Shown one piece after another: positions 34,335 through 42,796 of a DNA stretch of 64,000 bases. The stretch's first letter is position 1. The number at the start of each line of letters is the position of its first letter. Position numbers and translations under genes: made by a program. Source of the stretch: Actinomycetota bacterium (GTDB lineage: Bacteria > Actinomycetota > Thermoleophilia > Gaiellales > Gaiellaceae); NCBI GenBank assembly GCA_003139545.1, contig PLJC01000012.1, positions 62,001 to 126,000 of the forward strand, given 5' to 3'. The notes beneath the pieces were generated by a model that saw nothing but the letters and a program-made list of their open reading frames with translations, was not told where the DNA came from and did not search any database.

Positions 34335-35282
34335 ATGCCTAAACCGAAATACGCTGGCCTGGCTCTATTGGTTTACCCAGCGTCCCAAACAGGGGCGTCC
34401 ACGGACGGCCTTGTCGAACATCTCGGGAGACGGAGGGAGGAGGTTGAGGAAACGCTTTTGGCGACAGGAGCCGTTCTATTTCGCGGATATGGGGTGGCCT
34501 CCCCGGCCGACCTGCGACGCATAGCGAATGCGTGGTCTGAATCGCAGCTGCGATACGTTGGTGGAAACACTCCTCGCACCGAACTCCAGGCAGGGGTTTA
34601 CACATCGACAGAATATCCAGCCGCCCACGAGATCTCGCTCCACAACGAGCTTTCTTACGCGCCCTCCTGGCCGACATGGTTGCTTTTCTGCTGCATCGAA
34701 CCGGCCGACGAGGGCGGCGAAACGCCTTTGGCTCACTCTCGCAGCGTGTTGAAACGCCTAGACCAGTCTCTAGCAGCCAAGTTTGAGAAGCTCGGGGTGC
34801 GTTACACGCAAAGACTGCACGGCGGAAACGGGTTCGGAAGGTCTTGGTCGGCCACATTCGACACCACGTCACGAAACGCAGTGGAGCATTCGCTCCGAGA
34901 ACAAGGGGCTCGCTTCCGCTGGATGGACGATGGCGGGCTTGAGATTGTCCACGACAGGCCCGCCGTGATCGCTCATCCGGCGACCCATGAGCGGGTCTGG
35001 TTCAATCAGGCAGAGCAATGGCATCCGTCCAGTCTGCCCGATGATATCCGTGCGGATCTCGTGGATGTCCTCGGAGAGGCTGGGCTCCCTCACGACGCTT
35101 GTTTCGGAGATGGCACGCCATTCTTAGACGAAGAACTGGACGAGATTCGGTCATGCCTTCGTGCTGAGCAAACCCTATTCAAATGGGAGCCGGGAGATGT
35201 TCTGTTGCTAGACAACGTCTTAGTTGCGCACGGGCGAAGGCCCTTCCAAGGAAGCCGCAGGGTCATTGTGACGATGATGTAA
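34335..35282 (+). CDS. SyrP-like TauD-family amino acid hydroxylase
   Basis: A 315-residue Fe(II)/2-oxoglutarate oxygenase of the TauD/TfdA fold and close in pattern to SyrP, which beta-hydroxylates aspartate held on an NRPS carrier. VYTSTEYPAAHEISLHNELS gives the iron-binding HxE; EPADEGGETPLAHSR and NAVEHSLREQGARFRW follow; the distal histidine is in LLDNVLVAHGRRPF, and the 2-oxoglutarate arginine is in SRRVIVTM. It lies next to the A-T-E NRPS, whose substrate code looks aspartate-like, so 3-hydroxyaspartate formation on that carrier is the favoured reading. The start is an ATG at 34335. Confidence 0.88.
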   Translation: MPKPKYAGLALLVYPASQTGASTDGLVEHLGRRREEVEETLLATGAVLFRGYGVASPADLRRIANAWSESQLRYVGGNTPRTELQAGVYTSTEYPAAHEISLHNELSYAPSWPTWLLFCCIEPADEGGETPLAHSRSVLKRLDQSLAAKFEKLGVRYTQRLHGGNGFGRSWSATFDTTSRNAVEHSLREQGARFRWMDDGGLEIVHDRPAVIAHPATHERVWFNQAEQWHPSSLPDDIRADLVDVLGEAGLPHDACFGDGTPFLDEELDEIRSCLRAEQTLFKWEPGDVLLLDNVLVAHGRRPFQGSRRVIVTMM

Positions 35283-35353
35283 TTCAGCCCTGCGGCGGCC
35301 GGCGCACCCTTCGGCCGATTCTCTGCAGCGGCTCGAGTGTAGAAGAGCGAACC

Positions 35354-38344
35354 GTGAAGCAGCCAGATCCGTTGATCGTCGATCTCTTAGAAGCAAGTGC
35401 AATGGCGCATCGCAACCGAGTCGCCATCTCTCAGGGCGCTCGGTGCATGACGTATGGCGAGCTCGCCGACGCGAGTGCCGACTATGCCTCTCGTCTCAGA
35501 TCCACGGGCGTCAGGCCTGAGGATAGGGTTCTTATCGGTGCTTCGAGAGATTTCGAAACGCTCGTCGCCGTTCTGGGGACTCTAAGGGCAGGGGCAGCCT
35601 TTGTACCGGTGGAGGCGTCTATTCCGGACCGGCGATTGGAATTCATCGCCGCGCAGACGCTACCTCGCGTAGTGCACGTCACCAGCTCTGGCGACCAGCG
35701 CCTGACTCGTTATGGGCGCGTCGCCAGTGCGGACAAACGATCGCCTGAATCACTGCGTGCAGCACCGTCGGTGCCGCGGGAAGAGAGCGCCGCATACGTC
35801 ATGTACACGTCTGGTTCGACTGGGCGCCCCAAGGGCGTCATCGTCACCCATGTTGGCTTGACGAATTACGTCCGTTGGGCAGCGCGCGTCTTGCCGCGCG
35901 GCGGCCCGACCCTTCTTCACTCGCCGCTCACCTTTGACTTTTCGCTAACGAGTCTGTTCGTGCCCTTGGTCAGAGGCGACAGTGTGGAGCTTTGGCCAGA
36001 CGACGCCGCCATAGACGGAGTCTTTGAAGCCCTTACTCAACGCGAGTTCTCATTCGTACGCTTTACCCCAACACATGTGCAACTACTCTCCGATCTAGAT
36101 CTCGGCCGTCCCCTCCGAGTCCGCGCTTTTCTGATCGGAGGCGAACGACTCCACTGGCGACACGTCGACATCCTGCGTCGGTTGGCACCAGAGGCTGCGG
36201 TCTGGAACCACTACGGGCCGACGGAGACAGTCATCGGACGCGCGGCCGGACTCGTGGTCGGCCACCAAGCGACATCATCCGTGCCGATTGGACGGTCTAT
36301 CGACAATACGTCGATCTACGTTCTGGACGCTTCCTGGAGACACGTTAGTGAAGGCGACGTAGGGGAACTTGCAATCGCGGGGCGAGGGATTGCTCGGGGT
36401 TACCTCGATGCGCCCGGCCCCACCGCGGCCCGCTTCGTTCCCGATCCGTACTCCGCGCAGCCGGGCGCTCGCATGTACCTCACGGGTGACCTCGGCCGCA
36501 GGCTTTCTGACGGCACATTCGAGGTAATAGGGCGAGCAGATGACGAACTCAAGATTAACGGCATGCGAGTTCATCCGGCCGAGATCGAGCACGGTCTTTG
36601 TGAACATGCCGACATCACCGCTGCAGTCGTGCGAGATCTTGAGATGAATGGGCGTAAACGCCCTGTGGCGTTTTTTGTATCGGCACGCCCTCTCGATCCG
36701 TTAGAGCTCCGCCACCATCTAGCTGAGCGACTGCCAGTGTGGATGCTCCCTCACCGGTATCTGCAATTGGCAGAGCTGCCGCGCACCGAAAACGGCAAGA
36801 TTGACGTTGGGCAACTGTCTGAAAAGGCTGCGGCTACGCCTGTCGATGTCGCGACGTCACATTCGGAAGCGCTTTCTGAGGGGGCTTCTGTCGAAGCTCG
36901 ACTCCAGCGAATCTGGCAGGACGTTCTTGGAGTCCGCCGCATCGGACGTCACGACGACTTCTTCGCACTCGGCGGTGACTCGATCGCCGCCGTGCGCGTG
37001 GTCGCACGAGCACGCCGAGCCGGCATCAACCTCGGCGAGGCAGAGATATTCGATACTCCGACTATCGCTGCTCTCGCCTCGTCGAGCATCGTTGAACGGC
37101 AAGAACGCGAGAGTCCAAGTTTACCTTTTCCTATGGATGTCTTGACGATGACTCCCATCCAGCACTGGTTTTGCGAACTATCTCTAGCTCAGCCGGACAC
37201 GTACCTTCATTGTGTCGATATCGCATTTCCGACAGAGGTCTCCCAAGACTTCGCGCGTAGGGCATTTCGTCACGTTGCGGAACAGCATCCGGCGCTGCGG
37301 CTTACGTTCGATGTCCATGAGCGACAACAGAGAGTGAATACTGAAGGGGGACGCTGGCTGACTCGTCCAAGTGACATCGGTCGATCAATCGACCTAAGCG
37401 GCGGGCCAATCTTCGAAGGCGGGGCAGTAGGCCAATGCGTGATCCGTCTCGCTGCCCACCACCTCGCAGTTGATGTGATTTCGTGGGATGTGATTGTCAC
37501 TGACTTCATTGCCGCCTATGAGGCGGACGTTGCTGGGCGTCAAGTCGACACGCCGCCGGGCGACGCGTACGCTGCGTGGGTCAACTCAATAGCTGAGCAA
37601 GCCCATGGAAACGCGGCAGTGCTTGATGAACTAACGTGGTGGACATCACAGGCGCCGACCTATCGAGGGTCTCTTATGACGTCCACGCCGCTCGCGAACG
37701 TCGAGAACTGGAGCATTTCTCTCGACATTGCTCAAACTGAGCGGTTGCTTGCTTATTCGCGTTCGCTGGAGTGCCCAGCTGACAGAATTGTCGTTGCGGC
37801 CGTTGTGCACTCACTTGCCAACCTCACAGGTGAGAGCCGGATCACCATGGACTTGGAATGGCACGGCAGGGAGTTCGCCGGTAGCGGCCCGTCGGAGATC
37901 AGCCGCGTGGTCGGTTGGCACACAGCGTTGTTCCCGCTGGCGATAGGCGTTCACGCTGACTCCGTTGAAGGGGTTGCGAACCGCGTACGCGAACGATTTC
38001 GTGAAGTCCCCAGCGGGGGTCGCGGGTTCGGCATTCTCAAGTACCTGAGTAACAACGAGACCAGGAACGCACTGAAACAAATGGCGCCGTCTCGGGTGCG
38101 GTACAACCATCTCGGAACTGAGGTCTCGAGCTATGGGCTATCAAGCTCTCAACATGCAACAACCACGCTAAACCATCCGCCCGCCCCTCGCTTCGTCGGC
38201 CAGCCGCCCTACCTTCTGGACTTCCTCAGCGTCATACGTGACGGGAGCCTCCAACTGCGGTGCGCGGTTCGCGCAAGAGAGAGAGAGGTAGCTGGTCTAA
38301 GCGTCGATATCGAGAGACGCCTTCAGAACATTCCTGGGAAGTAA
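35354..38344 (+). CDS. NRPS A-T-E module, aspartate-like code
   Basis: With a GTG start at 35354 this is a 996-residue module. The adenylation domain covers about 1-510: YVMYTSGSTGRPKGV (A3), FDFSLTSLF (A4), NHYGPTETV (A5), YLTGDLGRRL (A7) and the ENGKID lysine (A10). The code read by eye is D-F-T-R-L-G-H-I-G-K, nearest to the aspartate code D-L-T-K-V-G-H-I-G-K. The carrier at about 535-605 has DDFFALGGDSIAAV. The rest is an epimerisation domain: TPIQHWF, HHLAVDVISWDV, EISRVVGWHTALFP, RGFGILKYL and RYNHLGTE all match E-domain motifs. It should present D-aspartate or, with the SyrP-like enzyme, a D-configured 3-hydroxyaspartate. A longer frame to 35183 overlaps the oxygenase. No condensation or thioesterase domain is attached. 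Confidence 0.92.
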   Translation: MKQPDPLIVDLLEASAMAHRNRVAISQGARCMTYGELADASADYASRLRSTGVRPEDRVLIGASRDFETLVAVLGTLRAGAAFVPVEASIPDRRLEFIAAQTLPRVVHVTSSGDQRLTRYGRVASADKRSPESLRAAPSVPREESAAYVMYTSGSTGRPKGVIVTHVGLTNYVRWAARVLPRGGPTLLHSPLTFDFSLTSLFVPLVRGDSVELWPDDAAIDGVFEALTQREFSFVRFTPTHVQLLSDLDLGRPLRVRAFLIGGERLHWRHVDILRRLAPEAAVWNHYGPTETVIGRAAGLVVGHQATSSVPIGRSIDNTSIYVLDASWRHVSEGDVGELAIAGRGIARGYLDAPGPTAARFVPDPYSAQPGARMYLTGDLGRRLSDGTFEVIGRADDELKINGMRVHPAEIEHGLCEHADITAAVVRDLEMNGRKRPVAFFVSARPLDPLELRHHLAERLPVWMLPHRYLQLAELPRTENGKIDVGQLSEKAAATPVDVATSHSEALSEGASVEARLQRIWQDVLGVRRIGRHDDFFALGGDSIAAVRVVARARRAGINLGEAEIFDTPTIAALASSSIVERQERESPSLPFPMDVLTMTPIQHWFCELSLAQPDTYLHCVDIAFPTEVSQDFARRAFRHVAEQHPALRLTFDVHERQQRVNTEGGRWLTRPSDIGRSIDLSGGPIFEGGAVGQCVIRLAAHHLAVDVISWDVIVTDFIAAYEADVAGRQVDTPPGDAYAAWVNSIAEQAHGNAAVLDELTWWTSQAPTYRGSLMTSTPLANVENWSISLDIAQTERLLAYSRSLECPADRIVVAAVVHSLANLTGESRITMDLEWHGREFAGSGPSEISRVVGWHTALFPLAIGVHADSVEGVANRVRERFREVPSGGRGFGILKYLSNNETRNALKQMAPSRVRYNHLGTEVSSYGLSSSQHATTTLNHPPAPRFVGQPPYLLDFLSVIRDGSLQLRCAVRAREREVAGLSVDIERRLQNIPGK

Positions 38345-38477
38345 GTGTCTTGCGGCCCCTCGGCGAGCCATCGAAAGTGGATGTGCGAGAACCGCGTTCT
38401 CGCACTGACGCTGGGAGTCGAACTGCGCGTCGACGTTGCAAGGCGTGTCGGCACGAGGCTAGCGTACCGTAACGGTT

Positions 38478-39245
38478 GTGAGTCGCACACCGAATATTCG
38501 TGTGTGGTGGGCTAGGCGTGATGATGCATCACTAGCGCTCCTCCCGCTCTTGGATGCTTCGGAGCGCGCACGATGGACGAACTTTAGGCGGACCGATGAT
38601 AAGGAACGCTTCCTGCTAGGTTGTGCACTGACGAAGGTCGTTATTGGCAGTCACACGCAACGGCCTCCGGCTGAGATTAGGTTGTCTCGAACGTGCGGGA
38701 TGTGTGGACTCCCGCACGGAAAGCCGTCCTTAATCGGACGGCCAACCCTGGAGTTCTCGATCAGTCATTCGGGCGACCTTGTCGGCGTAGCCATGTCGAC
38801 ATCAGTTCCTGTCGGCCTCGATGTTGAGCGGATAAGGCGAACGGATGTCGATACCTCGCTAATCGGAGCGACGCTCACCGCCGAGGAGCGGCGCGCGCTC
38901 TCGAGGTTGCCGCCAGAGGAGCGGGAGCGCGCGTTTCTTAAGCACTGGACGCGCAAGGAGGCCGTTCTCAAGGCCACGGGTCACGGACTGAGGGCGCCCC
39001 TGAACACTCTGGGCGTAGCCGAGCGTGATGGAGCGCTTGTGGTTCTCAACCGACCGCGGTGGCTCGCCGGGATGTCCCTCACGCTCCTTGACCTCGCGCC
39101 GGCCGCCGACCATGTTGCTGCGCTCGCGATTCTCGGCTCGGCATGCGTAGTCGAACTCGACGGCGCCGAGTTACTTGGTAGCTATCGCCGCGACTTTGTC
39201 GGAGCGTCCAAGTACGGAGAGGCTCGACCAGATCGCACGAGATAG
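38478..39245 (+). CDS. 4'-phosphopantetheinyl transferase (Sfp type)
   Basis: A 255-residue Sfp-type transferase that moves the phosphopantetheine arm of coenzyme A to serine residues of carrier domains. FSISHSGDLVGVAMS and PVGLDVERIRR give the first two signatures with the magnesium-binding aspartate and glutamate, and FLKHWTRKEAVLKATGHGL is the third. GTG start. It closes the cluster and would activate the T domains at 17569 and 35354 and the ACP at 31726. An N-terminal GKPSLIGRPTLEF region fits the F/KES subfamily used by secondary metabolism. Confidence 0.92.
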   Translation: MSRTPNIRVWWARRDDASLALLPLLDASERARWTNFRRTDDKERFLLGCALTKVVIGSHTQRPPAEIRLSRTCGMCGLPHGKPSLIGRPTLEFSISHSGDLVGVAMSTSVPVGLDVERIRRTDVDTSLIGATLTAEERRALSRLPPEERERAFLKHWTRKEAVLKATGHGLRAPLNTLGVAERDGALVVLNRPRWLAGMSLTLLDLAPAADHVAALAILGSACVVELDGAELLGSYRRDFVGASKYGEARPDRTR

Positions 39246-39494
39246 CGTTCGAGTTGGGCTAGGCTGGATTCTCTCGAAGACGTTGCGTTGCGCCTAGAGC
39301 GGCTCGCGAGCGAAACTCGCCCGACAAGCTCTATCGCTTTCTCGCCGTCACGCACGAGCGAAACTACGACGCGAACGATGTGAGGATCCGTCGGCTGTAC
39401 GGACTCTTCTGGTGGGCGTGTATAGCCAACGGGTAGCCACTGTCGAGCCGTCTAAGGAAAGTGGAGGGTGCATGGCTCAGCGCGTGCCGCTGCG
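39246..39494. other. Boundary stretch between cluster and mobile element
   Basis: No complete gene. A plus-strand frame closing with TAG at 39434 reads as plausible protein (DKLYRFLAVTHERNYDANDV, then RIRRLYGLFWW), but it has no start or recognised family and may be a decayed end of some gene. GC content rises sharply just after this point. No tRNA or clear attachment repeat was found. Confidence 0.4.
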
Positions 39495-39670
39495 AGTCGA
39501 GCGCCGGTCAGACGGGGCTCTGCGGGCGGCGGGCTTGAACACGCGCTGGTAGACGTTCGCGCACTCGAGCGGTCCACCCGTGCGCGATGCGAAGACGGGA
39601 TCGCTCCCGGCTTGGTAGCTGCCAGTCGTCTGGAGGTTGGCGTGTGCGGCGGGCATCAGCGGTGAGAGCT
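39495..39670 (-). pseudogene. Fragment of a second tyrosine integrase
   Basis: Minus-strand translation gives SDPVFASRTGGPLECANVYQ and then RVFKPAARRAP. The intact integrase at 40212 has DPVFATRAGAPLDYACVYGRVFKPAARRAG at the corresponding place, so this is a homologous piece of about 50 residues. The upstream part is only loosely alignable and the downstream catalytic HxxR...Y region is absent. It points to an earlier, related integration or to a partial duplication at the element edge. Confidence 0.7.
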
Positions 39671-39684
39671 AGAACGGGCGCCGA

Positions 39685-39888
39685 GTGCCTGAATACCGCT
39701 ACGAGTTGCGCCGCGGCGACGCAGTGATCGCCACTGGACACTGGAGTGTTGAGCAATCGGTGGAAGTAGGCGAGCGGATCAGCATCGGCGGCCAGTCCGG
39801 GGTCGTGCGCTCAGTCGAGCCGCGACTCGGCGAGCACGAGCTACACCTGATCGTGCAGGTCGCGCGCGATGGGTTGCCGCCGCGGTGA
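39685..39888 (+). CDS. Small conserved-looking protein (67 aa), function unknown
   Basis: A GTG-initiated frame encoding 67 residues: YRYELRRGDAVIATGHWSVE, then a GERISIGGQSGVVRSVEP segment. The alternating charged and hydrophobic pattern suggests a small all-beta protein, such as an SH3-like or barrel fold. There is no signal peptide or membrane segment. It converges on the XRE regulator with 24 bp between. I do not recognise the family. Confidence 0.5.
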   Translation: MPEYRYELRRGDAVIATGHWSVEQSVEVGERISIGGQSGVVRSVEPRLGEHELHLIVQVARDGLPPR

Positions 39889-39912
39889 CCGATCCGACCC
39901 GACTTGTCGCAG

Positions 39913-40215
39913 TCAGCGCGGACTCTTGAGCACCTTGCGGGCGAGCGCTATCGTCTTCGATGGCAGCAGTCGGCCGCGGTGTTCGAGCACCAGCTGCGCG
40001 AGCCGTTCTGCAGGGTCGTCTTCGCCAGTTTCGAGCCAATGCACTGAGACGCCGAGCCTGGGGGCGAGCTGGCGCGGCGCCCGGACGCTCGGGCGACGCG
40101 CGTCCGCTTCGAGGCGGCTGATGTAGGCGTAGGAGACGCCCTCGCTTGCGAGGTCGCGCTGGCTGAGGCCGAGTTCGGTCCGGCGCTGGCGGATTCGCTT
40201 CCCGATCGTGCTCAT
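39913..40215 (-). CDS. XRE-family transcriptional regulator
   Basis: A 100-residue DNA-binding protein. IGKRIRQRRTELGLSQRDLA and then VSYAYISRLEADARRPS form a Cro/C1-type helix-turn-helix at residues 3-60. A short C-terminal tail follows. ATG at 40215 overlaps the integrase stop (ATGA), so it is coupled to the integrase and is the last gene of the leftward element operon. It probably regulates excision or conjugation of the element. Confidence 0.88.
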   Translation of the reverse strand: MSTIGKRIRQRRTELGLSQRDLASEGVSYAYISRLEADARRPSVRAPRQLAPRLGVSVHWLETGEDDPAERLAQLVLEHRGRLLPSKTIALARKVLKSPR

Positions 40216-41573
40216 GGATGCTGCGACCGTAACCGGCGTCTGCGTTGACCCGAGGCGAAACGATGCGAGGGGCGCCCTGTGCGTTGGGCCCGGGTGAGAT
40301 CCAACACTGCGGCCTGTTCGGCGACCGCGGACGGTGCGGCTTCCTTCCGACCTTCCGGGCGGGTGAGCGTGTCGAGGAAGTCGGGGTCGGGGAGGTCGTC
40401 GGCGAGCAGGTGGACGTAGACGGCGAGGGTGAAGGCGGGTGAGTGGTGGCCGAGCCACATCTGCACCTGCTTGGCGTTGAGGCCGTTGCGGAAGAGCATG
40501 GTCGCGCAGGTGTGGCGGAGGGTGTGAAAGGCGGCCCAGGGTACGCCGGCGCGGCGCGCGGCCGGCTTGAAGACGCGGCCGTAGACGCAGGCGTAGTCGA
40601 GTGGCGCACCTGCGCGGGTGGCGAAGACAGGGTCGTCTTCGTCTCCGTAGTTGCTCGAGCGGCGCTGCTGCTGGAGCGCGTCGAGCATGCGGGGTGTGAG
40701 CGGGATGTCGCGCCGTCCGTAGCGGCTCTTGGGTGCATCGACGCCGTGGTAGAGGCGCCGCCGTATGTGCAGCCGCTGCCCCTCGACATCGATGTCGGAC
40801 CAGCGGATTCCGATTGCTTCGCTGAAGCGCAAGCCGGTGTGGGCGAGGAACTCGACGAACAGCCGCCACTCCGGCGGGACCTCGTCGAGGAGGCGAGCGA
40901 GTTCCTGCTCGGTGAGGGCTTTGGCGGGTTCCTGGTCGTCGGGGCGGTCGGCCGGGCTTCGGGGGATGCGGATGCGACTGGTGGGGTTCGAGCGGATGAG
41001 GCCGTCCTCGACCGCGGTCGCGAACAGTGTCCGCACCGGTGCCATCCGGCGACGGACGGAGTTGCTGGTAAGCCCGAGCCCGATGAGCTGGCCGATGAAG
41101 CGTTTGACGTCGCGCGGCTCCACCTCGGCGAGCTTCATCGGCCCGAAGAAGGGAAGGGCGTGTCGTTCCAGGTCGCGCTTGTACTCCTGCCGGGTCTGCT
41201 CGCGGAAGCCGCGGCTGGTGCGCCCGGCGTAGCTGGCGATCCACTCCGGGAAGTACTCGCCGAAGGTGACCCCGGAGAGGGCGCGGTACTCGCCACGGGC
41301 GACATCGGCGGCGAGCGCCGATTTGAGCAGCCGTGCCTCGGCGAGGGTGGCGGCGGCGCGGGAGCGTTGGCGGCCGTACGGGTCGCGGTAGAGGACGACA
41401 TAGCGGCCGCCGCGCCGGTAGACGCCGGGCACCTTCGTCTTCTGCAGGGGGGCGCTCACGCGCGCCCCCTGCGGGCGTAGCCTTTCCTGCGCATCGGAAC
41501 CTCGTTTTCCGGTGCCACGGCCCCGGGCGTTTCCGCGCCGCGGGGCCTTCTTGTCAGCGATCCCGTCGACCAT
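40212..41573 (-). CDS. int: Tyrosine-type site-specific integrase
   Basis: A 453-residue tyrosine recombinase that integrates and excises the element. An arm-binding/AP2-like segment (VYRRGGRYVVLYRDPYGRQR) and a SAM-like core-binding domain (TFGEYFPEWIA to about residue 210) precede the catalytic domain. Catalytic residues are the arginine in HTGLRFSEAIGIRW, the HxxR in FHTLRHTCATML, the histidine in WLGHHSPAFTLAVYVH and the tyrosine within the same motif. A tail of about 60 residues follows. It starts with ATG; the frameshifted excisionase-like gene overlaps its start. It lies at the end of the conjugation operon rather than alone, so it may be expressed mainly from that long transcript. Confidence 0.93.
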   Translation of the reverse strand: MVDGIADKKAPRRGNARGRGTGKRGSDAQERLRPQGARVSAPLQKTKVPGVYRRGGRYVVLYRDPYGRQRSRAAATLAEARLLKSALAADVARGEYRALSGVTFGEYFPEWIASYAGRTSRGFREQTRQEYKRDLERHALPFFGPMKLAEVEPRDVKRFIGQLIGLGLTSNSVRRRMAPVRTLFATAVEDGLIRSNPTSRIRIPRSPADRPDDQEPAKALTEQELARLLDEVPPEWRLFVEFLAHTGLRFSEAIGIRWSDIDVEGQRLHIRRRLYHGVDAPKSRYGRRDIPLTPRMLDALQQQRRSSNYGDEDDPVFATRAGAPLDYACVYGRVFKPAARRAGVPWAAFHTLRHTCATMLFRNGLNAKQVQMWLGHHSPAFTLAVYVHLLADDLPDPDFLDTLTRPEGRKEAAPSAVAEQAAVLDLTRAQRTGRPSHRFASGQRRRRLRSQHP

Positions 41574-41888
41574 AGCTCGACTCCCGCAGGCCCTGCTCCG
41601 GCCCGTTCTGGCCGAGGTGGGCGTCGAGGTCGGTCCGCCGGATCAGGACACGGGCGCCGTCCCGATGGCGGGGCAGCCGCCGGCTGGAGAGCAGGTCGTA
41701 GACCCGCTGCCGGCTCGCCCGCAGGTAGACGGCCGCCTCCGCAACCGTCAGGAACGGCGACGGATCTTGCCGGACGGGTGGCGGGCGAGCGCGGCGGCGA
41801 GCGCGCTGATCGTCTCGACGGGCAGCGTGACCTGCACGTTGCTGAGCTGCAGCGTGACCGATCCCGTGCGGCGCGTCTGCGGGTGCAT
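41554..41888 (-). pseudogene. Excisionase-like HTH protein with a frameshift
   Basis: An ATG at 41888, sharing TGATG with the methyltransferase stop, opens a 47-codon frame (SVTLQLSNVQVTLPVETISA) that closes at TGA. The adjoining frame continues with PFLTVAEAAVYLRASRQRVY and a DGARVLIRRTDLDAHL end, a typical excisionase-family MerR-like helix-turn-helix, and stops inside the integrase gene. That second frame has no ATG, GTG or TTG before the domain. Adding one C near GATCCGTCG would join the two into a normal protein of about 110 residues. So this is either a real mutation, a sequencing error or a programmed -1 shift. Xis proteins direct excision by the integrase. Confidence 0.65.
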
Positions 41889-42796
41889 CACCCGCTGCGC
41901 CTCTGTGTTCGCTTGCGGGCGGTGAGGATGAGCACGTCTTCGTGCGCGATCAGGAGCATGCGCTCGATCACTCCTTTGCGCTGGTGGTGGAGTTGGAAGA
42001 AGCTCGCCCGCGGCACCAGCTCCTCGCCGCGCAGGCCACAGAGGAGTGCGACCTCGCGCGAGGCGAAGGCGAGCCCCGCGTGTTCGGCGAGGCTGATCAG
42101 GCGGCCGGGCAGATCGACGAGCGCGCCCTGTTGTCGGTAGGGGCGGACGGTGAGTACGAGCCGCCCGTTGTGCGGGTGGAGCATGCGGGCGCAGCGGGAG
42201 AGGATTTCGCCGAGCACCGTGTCGAAGTCGGGCCTGTGTGTGCGCGGGCCGCTGTGCGCAGGCAGATGGGCGAGATTGTCGGGGTTGTGCGAGTAGCGGT
42301 CGTTGAGTTTCTCGACCCGGTCTGGGTGCTTGCGCACGTGCCCGTGCGTTGAGGGGCCGTACGGCGGTGAGGTGAGGATGAGCGCGACGCGGCCTCTGTA
42401 GTTGTTGAGCAGGCTGCGGCCGAGTTGGCGGGCGTCACCCTGCAGCGCGATCGCGCTACCGGTTGCGCCATGCGTTTCGGCGTGGCGGACGTTGGCGGTG
42501 GCGAGCTGCGCCCAGCGCGGCTCGAGCTCGAGTCCGATCGCCTGCCGGCCGAGGTGGGCGGCTTCGACGAGGGTGGTGCCGATGCCGCACATCGGGTCGA
42601 GCACGAGCTCGCCCGGCTGGGTGTAGCGGCTGATCGCCTCGCGGGCGAGCGCGGGCAGCATCTTGCCCGGGTGCGCGGTCGACTCGGGCAGGTAGCGGCG
42701 GCGACGCTGCTCGCGCGCGAGCTGCTGTGCGACCGGCCAGACGGAGAGCGCCAGTTCATCTGCTGTGGCGCCGGTGGCGGGGAGGCGGACGGTCAT
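41888..42796 (-). CDS. DNA methyltransferase (N6-adenine/N4-cytosine type)
   Basis: A 302-residue amino-methyltransferase. The SAM motif is LVLDPMCGIGTTLVEA near residue 65, followed by the acidic IGLELEPRW; the catalytic motif IV is LILTSPPYGPS near residue 135. Motif I preceding motif IV without a large insert suggests a gamma-type or TRM11-like order. ATG at 42796 follows GAGGTGGG and overlaps the stop of the paralogous gene upstream. No restriction endonuclease lies beside it, so a protective, regulatory or orphan role in the element is likely. Confidence 0.82.
   Translation of the reverse strand: MTVRLPATGATADELALSVWPVAQQLAREQRRRRYLPESTAHPGKMLPALAREAISRYTQPGELVLDPMCGIGTTLVEAAHLGRQAIGLELEPRWAQLATANVRHAETHGATGSAIALQGDARQLGRSLLNNYRGRVALILTSPPYGPSTHGHVRKHPDRVEKLNDRYSHNPDNLAHLPAHSGPRTHRPDFDTVLGEILSRCARMLHPHNGRLVLTVRPYRQQGALVDLPGRLISLAEHAGLAFASREVALLCGLRGEELVPRASFFQLHHQRKGVIERMLLIAHEDVLILTARKRTQRRSG

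Noticed and set aside
39246-39684. tRNA or attachment-site core next to the integrase
   Set aside because: I looked for a tRNA 3' end and a repeated core but found neither by eye; the far end of the element is not in the window.
40443-41480. 345-aa plus-strand frame opposite the integrase
   Set aside because: It is antisense to a tyrosine recombinase with all catalytic motifs; composition is typical of high-GC shadow frames and no family pattern is present.
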